NCBI GenBank assembly: GCA_029641185.1
Contig: JAPWGK010000007.1
Span: 1,426,001 to 1,490,000 of the forward strand
Direction of reading: 5' to 3'
From: Pseudofabraea citricarpa
Lineage: Eukaryota > Ascomycota > Leotiomycetes > Helotiales > Dermateaceae
Length of the DNA stretch: 64,000 nucleotides
Below, piece after piece: positions 12,525 through 25,138 of this stretch. The translations under genes were made by a program, and so were the position numbers. How positions within the stretch are numbered: the first letter of the stretch is position 1; each line of letters starts with the position of its first letter. Under the pieces are notes generated by a model. That model worked only from the letters and a program-made list of their open reading frames with translations, was not told the origin of the DNA and did not search any database.

Positions 12525-14209
12525 TTAAACCCAGTCTTGAGGGCTAACCCCAACGTTAGCAACCGAATAAAGGCCAAGGACAGTTTTGTCATTCTCCTTT
12601 GCTTGAACAGGTTCAGCAAACTCAGATAAGAATTTAAGCATCCACTGGTCCATGCGAAATGACGTATCGATATTTGTTCTGCAGACTTCATGGAAAACCT
12701 GTAACCGAGCGAAACATGATTCTAGAATTGGCCAAAAGCTTCTTAACCGCATTAAGAATTCGAAGTTCCGCTCAAGTCTTGATCTTGCAGCTGCGATCTG
12801 AGCCTCGTCGGTACTAAACAACAATGTGTGAATTTGTATAGTAGAGGCGATGACGAGAATATGTCCCACCATGTTATACCATACTTCACAGCCTGGTGTT
12901 GCATGTGCTGCATAGACAATACTGCATAACTTGGCTGAGTAATCTTTGCATTTGTTTGCATAGTAATTTTTTCCCGAGCTGTGTCGGTCTTCATCGAGAA
13001 ACTGGTAGAAGAGAAGCTGCCCAAAGTGATAATAACCAAGATACACCGCTACGAATAACCTCCCAAGACCTTGGGAAGAATATCGCGTAAGATTTTCGTG
13101 AGTATCGTGCATATAAGATGGTAAATCTCGATGCCAGGCATCCATCTTTCGAGATAAGTCTTGTATTGTATGCTCAACAACGACATTAATTGTACCGCTG
13201 ACTGCTGTCTGTGAAATGACATCATTGATCTCTAACAAGATTCGATTTAGGGTGATCATTTGAGCTAGCAAAGAAGACCTTCTATCGTAATTACCAGGAT
13301 ATATTATAACTGATCCACGACTCTGTTGAAGGAATATTTTTTCGTCAATGGGGAGAGCCAGGTCTCCGAGATGAGGCATCTGCCGGGGAAGCCTAACACT
13401 TTTTGATGACCACACGTCAACCATACACAGAGTCCACCATACTAATTACATCAGTTTTGTTACCAGGAAATACTGTAATCTTACCTCTCAAGTTGATTTC
13501 CTTTTCGAGAGAGTCAGACGTGGCCCTCCTTGGTAGGTCAAGTAGATTCGCCATTCTACAAGCGACTGTGTAATAAACAGATTCCGTGATAGCATCATCT
13601 TCGGTGGTACTTATGGCACCAAGTAGAACACAGGCTTGAATTGTGGTGAGTGAAGTGTCTCTCAAATTCAGTAAATTTGCAGCTTGTTCGAAATATAATT
13701 TAGTCCTTTCACGAGGAGCAATGCTTGAAAACAATTCGTTGGTCGAGAATCTAAGTAAGTCAGCTTCATCCAGTTATCAGCATTGAAAAAAACCCACCTA
13801 GCAGACAAAGCCATCATTCCAAATATAATCACCTTTGGTGCCAATCCCTCCCTCACATCCTCAATGAAGCTTGGTTTATGAAACAGAGAGTGAAATTGGT
13901 CATGGATGAGATCGAAGTATAAGCCAACCAGCTCTATGCAGAGCTCTATCTGGGGTAGTGGAGTTTCGGTGATACTAGATAAGACATGTGTTGATTGAGG
14001 GGCACTGATAGATTCATGCTGGGCAAGATGCTGTTTCGGTACTTTCACCTCCCGTGCACATGAAAACCCACGTAGACAACAGTAGACACACGTACTTGAT
14101 CCACGCTGAGTCTCGCATTTTCGACGCCGTGATCTTGTACTGTTAGCTAAGCACAAGGGGATAAACGGGTCTAATACCGGCAAGCATGGCATGCAACCAG
14201 TGCTCTCAT
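12525..14209 (-). CDS. Zn2Cys6 (GAL4-type) fungal transcription factor
   Basis: Four exons (14209-14178, 14133-13798, 13750-13485, 13441-12525) give 516 residues. The ATG at 14209 and a 44-nt first intron reconstruct a perfect zinc cluster: ACHACR joins SRRRKC across the intron, giving C-X2-C-X6-C-X8-C-X2-C-X6-C within the first 40 residues. Without that intron the cluster looks broken. The middle carries the fungal-specific regulatory domain (PF04082 type): IELVGLYFDLIH, a LGAISTTEDDAITESVYYTV-like stretch, and VWWTLCMVD followed by LPRQMP. It should act in the nucleus on CGG-type sites. It lies head-to-tail behind the GH27 gene and convergent with GH114, so one or both hydrolases are candidate targets. 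A role in the PKS cluster cannot be excluded. Confidence 0.9.
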
Positions 14210-14642
14210 TTTGCTCGGGCGGAAATCTCTGACCTCCAAAACCAGGAGTATCTGCGTCACCGTTGGCTTCGTTCTTAGAATAGATGGTATCAAACAGCTT
14301 TTTGTGACAACATATCAAGATCACTTAGTAATTGTTCAGAGTGTTTAGTGAATATTCGTTGGAGTAGCAGTAGACAACTTTGAGATGTTATGATCATTGT
14401 CAACAAACCCCGCCTTTCACAATCACGTGTTTACAAAACTCTAAACATCCTGTACTGCTAATGTAACGAAAGAAGAGTACTCAAATTTTACAGCCTCATT
14501 AAAAGATCTATATTAAAAGATCTATATTGTTGTGTGTGACTTGAAAGCTATTCTAATCAGCTTTTTGTTTTGTCTGCGTTCAACTAAATGCCATAAATAT
14601 TGCATCTGCACTTCATTGAATTATCATACATCAAAATTTTCG
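14210..14642. promoter_or_regulatory. Intergenic: promoter side of the Zn2Cys6 gene, 3' side of the GH27 gene
   Basis: 433 bp. It holds a direct repeat, AAAAGATCTATATT, near 14502-14528. No gene is seen. Confidence 0.5.
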
Positions 14643-16412
14643 TTATAGCTCGTCCTTCGAAAGCATATATCTTTTAACCTTCTCACCCAAACCTCTTATC
14701 CTATAAACTCCTGCAGAGTGTCTTTTAGTCTTCATTGTAATTGCTCCTCCCGCTTTAATAATCGAGATCTTTTCTCCAAGAAGGCGAGGATCGTTAGCTT
14801 TGATGCCATCTTTGTAGCTTAGCTCGGTCGAATTGTACCAATTCGCTTGCTTCAATAGACCATGGAAAGAACCCAAGTCGTCCTTGGTGGCAAGTATCTT
14901 CTCTGCCGTATCTAGATCCATTCTGTTTGCCCAAAGATCATACACTTCCCAATCTTGTTGAACTTGAGGTGCCGATCCTTCCGGTCCATCGTAGTAGAAA
15001 ATTTCTTCGAGAGAGGCCGAGATTTCGATATCCTCGTCTGCAGCATTGAACAGAATTACGACTTGGTCACCACCAAACAAGCGGCCGGTCCAAACCTGTG
15101 TTTCGCCCATCCCGTATTTATCTTTCTTGACATTGGTGTCTCGACGCAATTGAAAGACTGCTTGTCCAAGAGGATCCTGGCTAAGAGCAATGATGGCTGG
15201 ATTATTGAGGATAGTTAACGAAGCGGGAGAAAGATCACGAAGATCGTTTCCCATCAACAAGGGTGACTTCAATGCCGCCCACATTGAGAAATGAGCCTTA
15301 TACTGAAATTGGATGTCAGTCAAGTGACTAGCTAATGGGGCATGGAAGTCATTATTACCTCGTCATCTGTCATGCCTCCATTTCCAACTTCAAGCATGTC
15401 CAAGTCATTCCACCCTCCTGGTTGAGCACGGTCTGCATATGCTGCCACTCTGTTCATTATATTGAGGACAGAGCAGTGAGTTCCTAGAATGGATTAGCTG
15501 TCAGTCCCATAATCGACATACAATAGGTGATTTACCTGGCGCAATGCAATGTGGATCCTTGGGATCATCACAGCTGCACAATGCATCTGGACGAGTGAAA
15601 GAATCGTAGATATCTCCAGACATCCTCCAGGAATTTGCAATGGACATTCCCCACTGTGAATGCATGTTAGATATTTCAGGGATTAAAACATGCAGATTCA
15701 TGTTGGAGGAATGCGACTCACAGTATGAACATAATCCTCGCCCCAGCTACACAAACTGTAAAGCATAGGTCTTCCAGTAGCATTGATAGCCTTCCACATC
15801 ACATCGTAGCGATTGAATGAGATCTGGGGTGTTCCGAAACGGCCCATATGATAACAATTGTCATATTTCAGATAATCGACACCCCAGGAAGCAAAGGCAT
15901 TGGCATCCTCGGTTTCGTAATCTAAAGAGCCAGCTAGAATTTATCAATACAGATGAATAAAAGTTCGTAATATTATTTGAACTTACCATAACGAGCACAG
16001 GTCATCTCGCCAGCACTTGAGTACATTCCGAATAACAATCCCAAATTATGAATATCATCTGCAACACTTCTCATGCCGCTGGGAAATTTTTCTGCGTCTG
16101 GTACAAGCCAGTTGTTCTCTGGGTCTCGTCCAGTCGACCAGCAGTCATCGAGAACGACATATTGGTAGCCAACATCGCGGAGACCTGAGCTCACGAGCTT
16201 TGCAGAAGTATCGACGAGCAGGGATTCGGAAACATCGCAACCCAATGAGTTCCAATTATTCTGAATACACACCGTATATTAATTCAGTTATTGCAATATT
16301 GGAAGTGGAGAAGTACCCATCCCATCTGAGGTGTTCTGGCGAGTCCATTATTCACACCGATGGTTTGTTGTGCGAGAAATCCAATAGCAACTGCAATATG
16401 CATAATTGCCAT
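14643..16412 (-). CDS. Secreted GH27 alpha-galactosidase
   Basis: Hydrolyses terminal alpha-1,6-linked galactose from oligosaccharides or galactomannan. Six exons (16412-16317, 16260-15987, 15921-15722, 15653-15536, 15483-15359, 15302-14643) give 490 residues. A signal peptide occupies about residues 1-21, followed by the family start NGLARTPQMGWNSLGC. The catalytic nucleophile is Asp144 in YLKYDNC, and the acid/base is Asp204 in SWRMSGD. VVLDDCW, GGWNDLDMLEVGNGG, AALKSPLLMGNDLR and SQDPLGQ are all intact. The C-terminal part is a beta-sandwich-like domain ending with KDEL; a terminal KDEL resembles an ER-retention signal, which would be odd for a secreted enzyme. The start was chosen at the signal-peptide Met and not at a longer upstream frame. 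Confidence 0.93.
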
Positions 16413-18088
16413 TTCGGAAGATTTGACTGGGTGTGGAAAGTGTGAGGTGTTCCGACTCGCATTCAACTGCACAGTTCTATGCAAGCAGAACAAGAAAAGG
16501 AATGCGGCTCTATTTTAACTCGTGAAGAAAATATCGTAGCTCACTTGCCGGTACTCGGTCAAGGAATCAGCAGGAACCTGTATTTTTATACGACTTTTGT
16601 GGAATTGTAACCGTAGTCCGAAGACAACCATTGGGAGTTCTTGGGATAGCATTGTTCGACACATCTTGGTTCATGCAGATCGGAGTTGGCTGATGTTGGC
16701 TAATGTTGGCAGCGAGAGGGGAAATACGCTAAAGGCGGGATAAGCGGTAACGGCGGAGCAGAAGGCGGAATTGATAGGAAGAGAGAGAGTCTGAATCGAC
16801 TGATGAGGCAGCATTTTGGTCATCTTTCGTCGATGGTTTGCATTAGTGTTTCAACGTTAGGACACAAAAAAGACTACTCACAGTGTTGATTGCTTTCTCC
16901 TTAATGCCTGTAGTTGTATGGTAGGCGATGTCTTGGTTGTAGTGCATTCGACCACTATCGAAGGATGTTGTAAGCGAACAATGCGGAAAGATGTATTCCG
17001 AACCCAAATCAAGCGTCTAGATTATCAGTAATTTCTTGTATAGTTGATTTGGCAGGTGAACGATAACAAAAATAGTTGGGGTCAAGTCTATATTTTCTTC
17101 TCCGTGTCCCTCACCTGCCAATGCATTGTCAATTGAATCTTGGAATGCAGAATAAGAATCTATTATTACTCCCAACAGGAGCTGAGTGTAGCGTATGCCT
17201 ACTTAAACTACTTGTATTATCAACATTCTCGCAATCATTGCCACTTAATTTGACATAAACATTATTACCAGTCAATAGCCAATGAAGTCAAAAGCTTCAT
17301 TAAAGATAACCACTTTTGGTAAACTATAATAATTGGTTATACTAGATTTAATTTTCATATTTTGTATAAGCAATTTAAGAACACCAAACTACATTATATT
17401 AGTCCTTCACGGCCCTTCAGTCCGTATAGCTGGCGGGTAAAGCTTATAGCATCCATAAAACCTTCCTCCCTTTTGCTTCCGAGAATCATCGAAGTCAGGT
17501 AAGCAGATTGAAATATGGAAATAGACCTGGTGTCGTAAATTAAATGGCTAGCTGTAAGCATTTGATTTTTTAATCATACCTCAGCGTTAAAAAGAGAAGC
17601 TGCTAGCCTTATAGATGAAAATCTTGATTGATCTTGGTCTCACAATATGTAAATTTGCACTATATTCTCGTCACTATAGGCTAAATCAGGTAAACTAAAA
17701 AGGAAGAGAAAAACATCACACCACCAGTTAATCGTGCAAATCAAGATAATAGACTAACTTTTCGTTGCCATTGTGATAAATTTGCAACCAGCCAGAAGAG
17801 CATTCACCCAACGGATGTTAATATATACTTATATTGAGAATGAAGTTGAGTAATAAGATCCCAGTGGAAATGCCTTCAATGGAAACGTTAACAATCTAAT
17901 TGTTGTTGATAATTATATTCCCGTCCTGGTCTATGCCCCCTAGTAGAAAAGGAAAGGAAACTGACTACCAATTTTGCCATATGCAACCATTCTAATATCC
18001 AAAAAGAAAGAAAACCCATCGCCACCAGTTATAACCGTGAGTGGATATCGGTAACTGTTCTCTATTCCTCTCAAGTGTATATGCTCGC
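16413..18088. promoter_or_regulatory. Intergenic with CGG-rich GH27 promoter
   Basis: Upstream of the GH27 start lies a cluster of five directly oriented CGG triplets at 16736, 16745, 16751, 16754 and 16766, next to a repeated TTGGCTGATG/TTGGCTAATG motif at 16686-16710. CGG is the half-site of Zn2Cys6 regulators. The remainder (about 17000-18088) is A/T-rich, has no gene, and contains the 3' side of the P450 gene. Confidence 0.5.
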
Positions 18089-19722
18089 CTACCTCACACT
18101 TTCTTTTAGTGCGACCTTCAACGGCGGCTTTTCCCAGCCAACGATGATGATCTTTTGTTTGTGCCAGTCCTGGCACTCGGGTGCGAGAGACAACAAGTCA
18201 AAATTCCACAACATCTTAGCCATGATAAGCCGCATCTCGTGGTATGCCACGTTCCGGCCAATACAGTCTCGTGGCCCAAAGCTGAACGGCTTGTGCACTT
18301 CGCGTTTGTCGTTGTAGAAGGGCGATTGTGCGTCTTGAATACTCTCAGGCAGCCAGCGCTCGGGTATATACTCGTCTGCTTTGTGGAAGTTGTGTGACGA
18401 GCGGTAGGCAGAGAATTGATGCACTCCCACGAATGTCTGGCGAGATTGTCAGTTGATGCTTAGAATTGCTTCTGAAAAGATGACCCCTTCGTGTTGAAGT
18501 ATATACTTACTCTCTCTGGCACAAGTATACCGGCAATGGGTGTTGGGGGACCAGGCAGCGTTATCCGGGACATGGCGAGTGGCGCTGGAGGAAAAATGCG
18601 AAGGGCCTCGTCCAAGCAAGCGATGAGATAGGGTAGTTTAGCCGTCGCGGCACGGAAGGTGATATCCTCGTCTCGATCGAAAGCTCCTCGGACTTCCACG
18701 ACCGCTCGCTTTAGAGCGTGTGGGGTTTTTAGCAGCCAGAAAGTAACTCCAGAGAGCAAAGTTGCGGTTGTCTCGGATCCAGCAAGCATGAGGAGGTCGC
18801 AGTTCTTTATAAGCTCGTCGTCGCTAAGCCCGTGCTTTTCGCCGCGCGAACGCATGATGTAGTCCATGAAGTCGCCTCTGTCGGCATGTTCCTTGTGTAC
18901 GATTCGATCAAGAGTAAGCTTGGTACAATATTCCTCATGCTTTGCTTGAGCCCTGCGGGTCTTGGGGCCAGCGAGGCACTGGAGAATCGTACCGAAGATG
19001 GGCGAGATCTTGATAAGTATCATAGCTGGCAAGAATCTGATAGCGGTCTTGAGGCTGTTAATCCATTCGTTCGACTTGCCTTCTGCCAGCCCTTGCAATG
19101 GAATGCCGTAGGTCAGGTCGGCTATTAGGTCGAATGTGGTAAAATTATACCAGCGCACCATGTCCAAAAACTGTTCCTTCTTCGCAGCTTCCCGTAGTTT
19201 CGTGACTAGGAGATCCACATATACAAGCATCAGAGACTCCTGCTGCGAAATGGCCTTGTCAGAAAAGGCAGGGAGCATTGCTCGACGGTAGCGAAAGTGA
19301 TTTGCGGCATCTGCAGCGATGATGGTTTTCTGGTCAAAAAAGACACCACCAGAGAATTTAGGTAGCTCTGCATGCCCATGTCCATAGATGTCTTTCCATG
19401 CAATAGGTGCCGTAAAGCTTAGAACATCAGGTCCGTAGCGGACAATATCCCCCCAACGTTCGTGAAAAGCTGCCAGTTTCCAGTCTACATCACCGCGAAA
19501 CATATAGTAGTATCTAAAGAGCGGAAAGGCAATCCACAGTTGCGGTCCTGGTACTTTGCGAAGTGGGTGGATGTAGACATTATAGAAGGCTTTTGCAAGC
19601 CATTGTACAATCTGAAAGATAGAGTAAAGAATCATGAGACCTCTAAGGCTACCCCAGATATCAAAACTGTACTTTTCAAACTCGTTTTTAACAATGGTCA
19701 TGATTAAATTTGGAAGCTTCAT
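18089..19722 (-). CDS. Cytochrome P450 monooxygenase (CYP65-like)
   Basis: Microsomal haem-thiolate oxidase, likely a tailoring enzyme. Two exons, 19722-18511 and 18436-18089, give 519 residues. One hydrophobic anchor lies near residues 18-45, followed by HPLRKVPGP. The I-helix AGSETT is near residue 312, the ExxR motif (EALR) near 371, the PERW region near 430, and the haem-binding FSFGPRDCIGRN has Cys462. All hallmarks are intact. The overall style (short N-terminus, HPLRKVPGP, ending in a short basic tail) fits the fungal CYP65 group of secondary-metabolism P450s (isotrichodermin C-15 hydroxylase-like). The first true ATG is at 19722; a longer frame begins with TTG. It lies next to the transporter at 20722-25138. 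The substrate is unknown; membership of the PKS cluster is inferred from position. Confidence 0.92.
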
Positions 19723-20721
19723 TATGACATGCAAATTCCTAAAAGTAGGTTGATCCGGAGAAAAGAAAACACAAAACTACACAAATAAATATATGACGTC
19801 TTATCAAAAAATCTTTGTGAACCGAAGGCAGATGGGCAAAAAAAAAAGGGAATGACTATCCAGGGACTTCACATGTCTCAAGATTTACCAGATTCTCTGC
19901 CGATGGGAGCCAAGGCAGAAAGAAGCAGACTGTTGGGTTGAAATACAACTAGTACACTTTTGAATGCATTTGCAGAGAGGTAACGTAGCATTAATGCTGT
20001 ATCAGTGCATTGTTTCAGGCTTGGACTTTCACCGCATACGCTATGGCAATCCTTCAACACTGCATGAAGTTCTTGCATTAGATGCGGCGGACGTATTATG
20101 AAGTACATTGTGCTAAGCTAAAAACTAAAAGGGATTTTGCGGCATATGTGACGTATTATTACAAATATCAACACGAGTTTCAAATGACCTATCGAATTGA
20201 TAGGCAACATGTGAAAATATGCTTATCGTTTGGGCTAACATCCAAGAATTCTAAAAGCCTTGGGTGATAACATTAAACAGTTAATATTTTCAAGGCCAAT
20301 TTCGACTGTTTCGTGAAGGTCTCAAGCGTTTACAGTTTGATTCGTACTTTTATTTGTACTTCGTAGTCTGTAGCTATCTAGATACAAAATCATATTTTGA
20401 GCTGAAATCTTTGAGTATGTTTTGAAGACGTTCGCTTTGCCATCTTTACATGTTACTCTTGAATATCTAATGTTCATGGTGAATTCTCAAAAGCGCATTA
20501 AGTAAATATATGCTTGAAGTCACAAGAGCCAACAGCGCCACCGATATTATCGTTGCATCAGTAACACATGTTGTTAAATGAGCAAGTATTCCAACCGAGG
20601 CTCGATGGCAGTGAAGTAGATAAAGGATAACCAATGTCTGAAAATAAGTAATAAATAGTATATTCTAATATGAAATGACTTGATTTAATGACACAAACGC
20701 AGCTACGACCTCCATGTATTT
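19723..20721. other. Intergenic, P450 promoter side
   Basis: About 1 kb between two minus-strand genes. There is a poly-A run near 19838-19850. No gene or clear motif is seen. Confidence 0.5.
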
Positions 20722-23700
20722 TCACCGGTCGAGAGCCTGGCTTTGACACTGCACGATATGATGGTCAGCTCACTTCGGTCAAAAAGAGGAATCAATAACA
20801 TCTTACCATATGCCAATAAACACCCTTCTTCCTCAACAACTCAATATGGTTGCCCTTCTCCAGCACCTTGCCCCCACCAAGAACAAAGATGACATCGGCA
20901 TTCTGGACAGTCGCCAACCGATGAGCAACGACAACCATGGTGCGTCCAGTAGCAGCCTTCTCAAAAGCAGCCTGTACGAGCCTTTCGCTCTCTGAGTCCA
21001 AGCTACTGGTGGCTTCATCAAGAAGGAGAATATGTGGTTTGCGGATCAGTGCTCGCGCGATAGCTATACGTTGCTTCTGTCCGCCCGAGAGCGAGACACC
21101 CTTACTTCCCACTTCGGTATTATAGCCTTCGGGGAGCGAGGCGATGAAGTCATGGATACTCGCATCGCGGCAAACCGCATGCAGTTCTTCGTCGGTCGTC
21201 GTCTCCGCATCGACGCCAAGCAGGATATTGTCACGTAGCGTGCCCTGGAACAGCGTCGGCTCCTGCGCAACGAGCGAGAGATGCTTGCGGTACTCATATA
21301 TATCGACATGGGCGATGTTGGTGCCGTTAGCTAAAATTCGGCCTTTTTGGACATCGTAGAATCGCTCAAGCAGTGAGATAATACTGGTCTTACCACAGCC
21401 GGAGGCACCAACTAGTGCAGCGAATTGACCTTTCTCAATGGTGATGCTGAGACCCTTGAAAATGGAGATATTGCGCGTTGGGTATTTGAAGTAGATGTCT
21501 TGCAACTCGATCTTGATACCACCTTCGGTGTTGGTGATCTGTCCCGTCTGCGGGTGGAGAGGATGGTTCTTTGGCTCCCTGATGCTCAGGATTCGATTTG
21601 CTGCCGCCGATGCTTGAGCGGCATTTGGGCCAAAACTGAAACCCTGTCCTGCGGCTTCGGCACCATTGATGACGGCCAGATAACAGATGAAGAAATTCAG
21701 AGCCTGATACTCTCGTGTAGCGAGGAGTTGCCCACCATACCAAAATATAAGAGCCTGGCATCCCATGCCCACGCTATCCGAGAAGGCGAAGATGAGAGTC
21801 GACCACCGAGCATTTTTATAAGCCTTGACAACATGACTTGTCAGCAGGGTGCTATAGCGAGAGCAGATGGTATCCTCCAGAGTCAGGCATGCTACGGTCC
21901 TGAATGCTCCGATCGACTCGGCTGCAAATTTTGAACTTTCTTCGAAGACAGTACTGTTCATATTCTCAAATTGCAGCTCGTACCGAAGCCGAAAGTATCC
22001 AGCGAAGAGACCTAGAGGAACCGTCACACAGAGCGAGACTAAAGCGAGCTTCCAACCAAAGACAAAAGCTATGGCCAGTGAGCCGACGAGGTTGAAAATC
22101 GACGTGTATACCATGGCCATATTCATGCCTAGTAGCTCTTCAAGTTGTTTTGGATCACTTCCAACTCTAGCGGTAAGTGTTCCCGTTGAGTTTTCTTCCT
22201 CGTCGAAGAATGATGTCTTTTGGTGTAATAGGCCTTCGAAATATTGTATCCGGTAGGTTGCCGATATATACTGTTCATGATCAGTCTGTGAATGTTAATA
22301 CGGGGGTGCAATTCCGTACATGAGCAAGATGGGTTGAAACGAAACCAAGGACAAAGTGGGAGAAACCCGTGCAGATAGCTAGCACTAGCCACATCAATGA
22401 CCAAAAGTTGGCCTCCGAATTGAACTTATCTTGGTCTCCGACATATTGGAATATAACGATGATCTTAGCAAAGAGGTACGCTTGTAGAGGATTGGCAGCT
22501 GTCCAATCCATATTAAAGGTTGATCTGATTATACATTAGAGGAAGACCAACCTGCGGCACACATGGAGAAGACAATGGTTAATCCATAGAATGGGAATCG
22601 ACTTCGCTGCTCATAAAGCAGCCTACCAAAGCTGCCAAATAAGCCTTGCATCTTGTACTGATAAGCCTGCCCCGGGCTCTCGGTTTCGCATTCTAGAGCA
22701 CTTTTCTCTCGATCAAGAATGACTCCCTCTTCAGGATCTTCAACATCATCAGCTTCTGTAGGCTCCCCGAAAGATATTTGTTGCGCATGAACAAGGCCAA
22801 AATAGATACCGCCTTTGTTATTAAGCAGATCGTCGTGTGTCCCTTGCTCGACGACCTTTCCGCTACTGAGCACAACGATACGGTCAGCCTTCTTGATAGT
22901 AGAGAGTCGATGTGCAATTGTAATCGAGGTTCGATTCCTGGAGACTTTGTCTAAAGCGGCTTGAACTATCTTCTCTCCTCGAACATCGATAGACGAGGTT
23001 GCCTCATCTAGTATGAGAATCTTGGGCTTCTTGATCACAGCACGAGCGATGCTGATTCGCTGCCTCTGACCCCCTGATAGCTTGGTACCACTATCACCGA
23101 CTAGAGTATCGTAGCCATCCGGAAGACGATCGATGAATTCATCGGCGAAAGATTCTTTACAAGCATCCCTGACGAGCTCTCTCTTGCGTTCTTCACTCTC
23201 GCTTTCGAATTTAGAACCGATTAGGCCGTGAGCCACGTTGTTGTAGATACTATCGTTGAACAGAAAAGGCTCCTGCTGGACAAGACCAATTTGTGATCTC
23301 CACCATTTGAGATTAATCTCATCTAACTCGTGGCCGGAGATTGTAATCGATCCTCTCAGCTCAATTTGCGGCCCACCAGCTTCAAATTCAGGATTGAAGG
23401 TAATCTCTTCTGTCTTTTCGTCACGTATTTCACCCTTCTCATTTTTCTTCTTCTGGTTACTCTTCTTGTCCTTTTTAATTGTCTTCGCAATGAGATATTG
23501 ACCATGGAGTGTGTACCATCTTTCGATCAGACCAACAATCGTGCTCTTCCCAGAACCAGAGGGGCCGACAATAGCCGTTAGCTTTCCTGCCTGGATTATT
23601 AGATTGAAGTCATCAAGTACCTTGACGTGTGGTCGGCTCGGATAGGCAAAGTCGACGTCACTGAACACGATGTCGTCTGTTGCCGACACCTCTGGTTCTG

Positions 23701-25138
23701 TCAAAGTGCCCTGTTTTGGCAACGGGGCATCTATGACAACAAAGAACTCACAAGCGGCCACCATTGCTTTACTCACGGCAATCAGCGGAGTTGATATTCT
23801 TTCGATGGACATGACCATAATCATGATGGTCATCAGCACAACAACGATGGTGCTGACGCCATCCAACCGTCCTTCAATGTAGGACTTGGTACCGTACCAA
23901 AAAGCCAATCCAAAAGCCGCATATACCGAGAAGAATATGAGTCCGAATTGTGTTGCCATCAGTGGAGATGTTCTCTGTCCATGCCTCTTTGCTGCTTCAG
24001 CCCAGATTGAGAATTGCCTAGCGACGCGGCCTTCGGCACCACAGGCTGCAATCATGCGAATGCTTCCGAAGGCTTCGCTCGCTACGGATGACGACTTGGT
24101 TTCTGCTGTGGACATCTTTTCCTCACCCTTCATAATGAACGGTAGTAAGATGCTTACGACAAGCAAGATGAAAAGAATAAGCGAGCCAGTCACCAGCGTC
24201 AAGGACCAACTGTAAGTGAAGGCGATGATCACCGCCGCTATGATAGTGGTCAAGGACTGTACAAAAGTTCCAAGCTTCTCCGAAATACCCAACTGGAGCG
24301 TATTGGCTGCGGTCGTAATCGTACCGGCCGCAGCTCCTGGTGGCATTGCATCAAGGACATGGATCGTCTGTCCAAAGAGATGTGTCAGAAAGTCAAGTCG
24401 GATAGCTGCTGACATTCGAATGCCGATCATGCGCAGAGCAAACTATTTCGGTAAGCTGGAGTGGGGTCGAGGGAGACTTTGAAGATCCTGACTGACTTTG
24501 CTGATATAATTAAGCAAAAACCTGGCGATGAAGAGGTAAAATATGTATAAGCTACACGAGTAAGTCAGCAAGCACTCTAACTCTACATGCACCGAGCACA
24601 ACATACGCAAATTGATTGAGAGTACTCTCAAAGGAAGATTGGGATTGCGTGTTGCCAGGGGTAAAGTAATTGTTGAAGGTGCCGACAAGTTGACCTAATA
24701 ATAGATGAGTGAGCACTGAGGATGGTTTTCTTGCCTCGACTAAACATACCAAACACGACATTCATTAGCGGTAGAGTCTGAGAACTGTTACCAAACAGCG
24801 TCATCGAGATCTGACTACCATCCTTGACTTACAACACCGGCTCCGATACAAGCCAAGGCCGCAGCGGCCATCAGAGGGAAGTCCCATATTTTGGCGTACG
24901 TGAAGATTCTCTGGAAATGGGGTGTTGGTTATTGTCTTCTTCTGACTACAATTCGAATAGTACTCACTAGATAATCCTTTACATTTGCTTCTCGTTCAGT
25001 TTGAACCTTTGCACTCTGCTTTGCGGAATTATCGTCGGCTCGATGCCTGGTGATCGTCGTTGGCTGCAGTTCGACGGTCTCGATAGCCTTGGTAGGCGAG
25101 GAACCCACTGCCTCGGGTTCCAGCATTCCCTGATTCAT
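20722..25138 (-). CDS. ABCB-type full-size ABC transporter, 9 exons, beside the PKS cluster
   Basis: Exons 25138-24968, 24910-24833, 24777-24750, 24694-24607, 24551-24497, 24442-22552, 22498-22320, 22270-20807 and 20748-20722 join to 1326 residues. TMD-NBD-TMD-NBD order: GPSGSGKST near residue 432, LSGGQ near 593, GASGCGKTS near 1117, LSGGQ near 1222; both DEATSS segments and the [16 protein letters not shown]-loops are present. A Lys-rich charged insert lies in NBD1 between Walker A and the Q-loop (about residues 457-490). Paralogue of the gene at 4458-9581: the last exon of both encodes the same eight residues (CQSQALDR). It is transcribed divergently from the oxidoreductase at 26283, so the 1.1-kb gap may be a shared promoter. 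Likely role: export of, or protection from, the cluster product (inference). Confidence 0.93.

Noticed and set aside
14210..14324. Longer N-terminus for the Zn2Cys6 factor starting at 14324
   Set aside because: That frame starts with GTG and leaves the zinc cluster incomplete; the ATG at 14209 with one intron gives the exact consensus.
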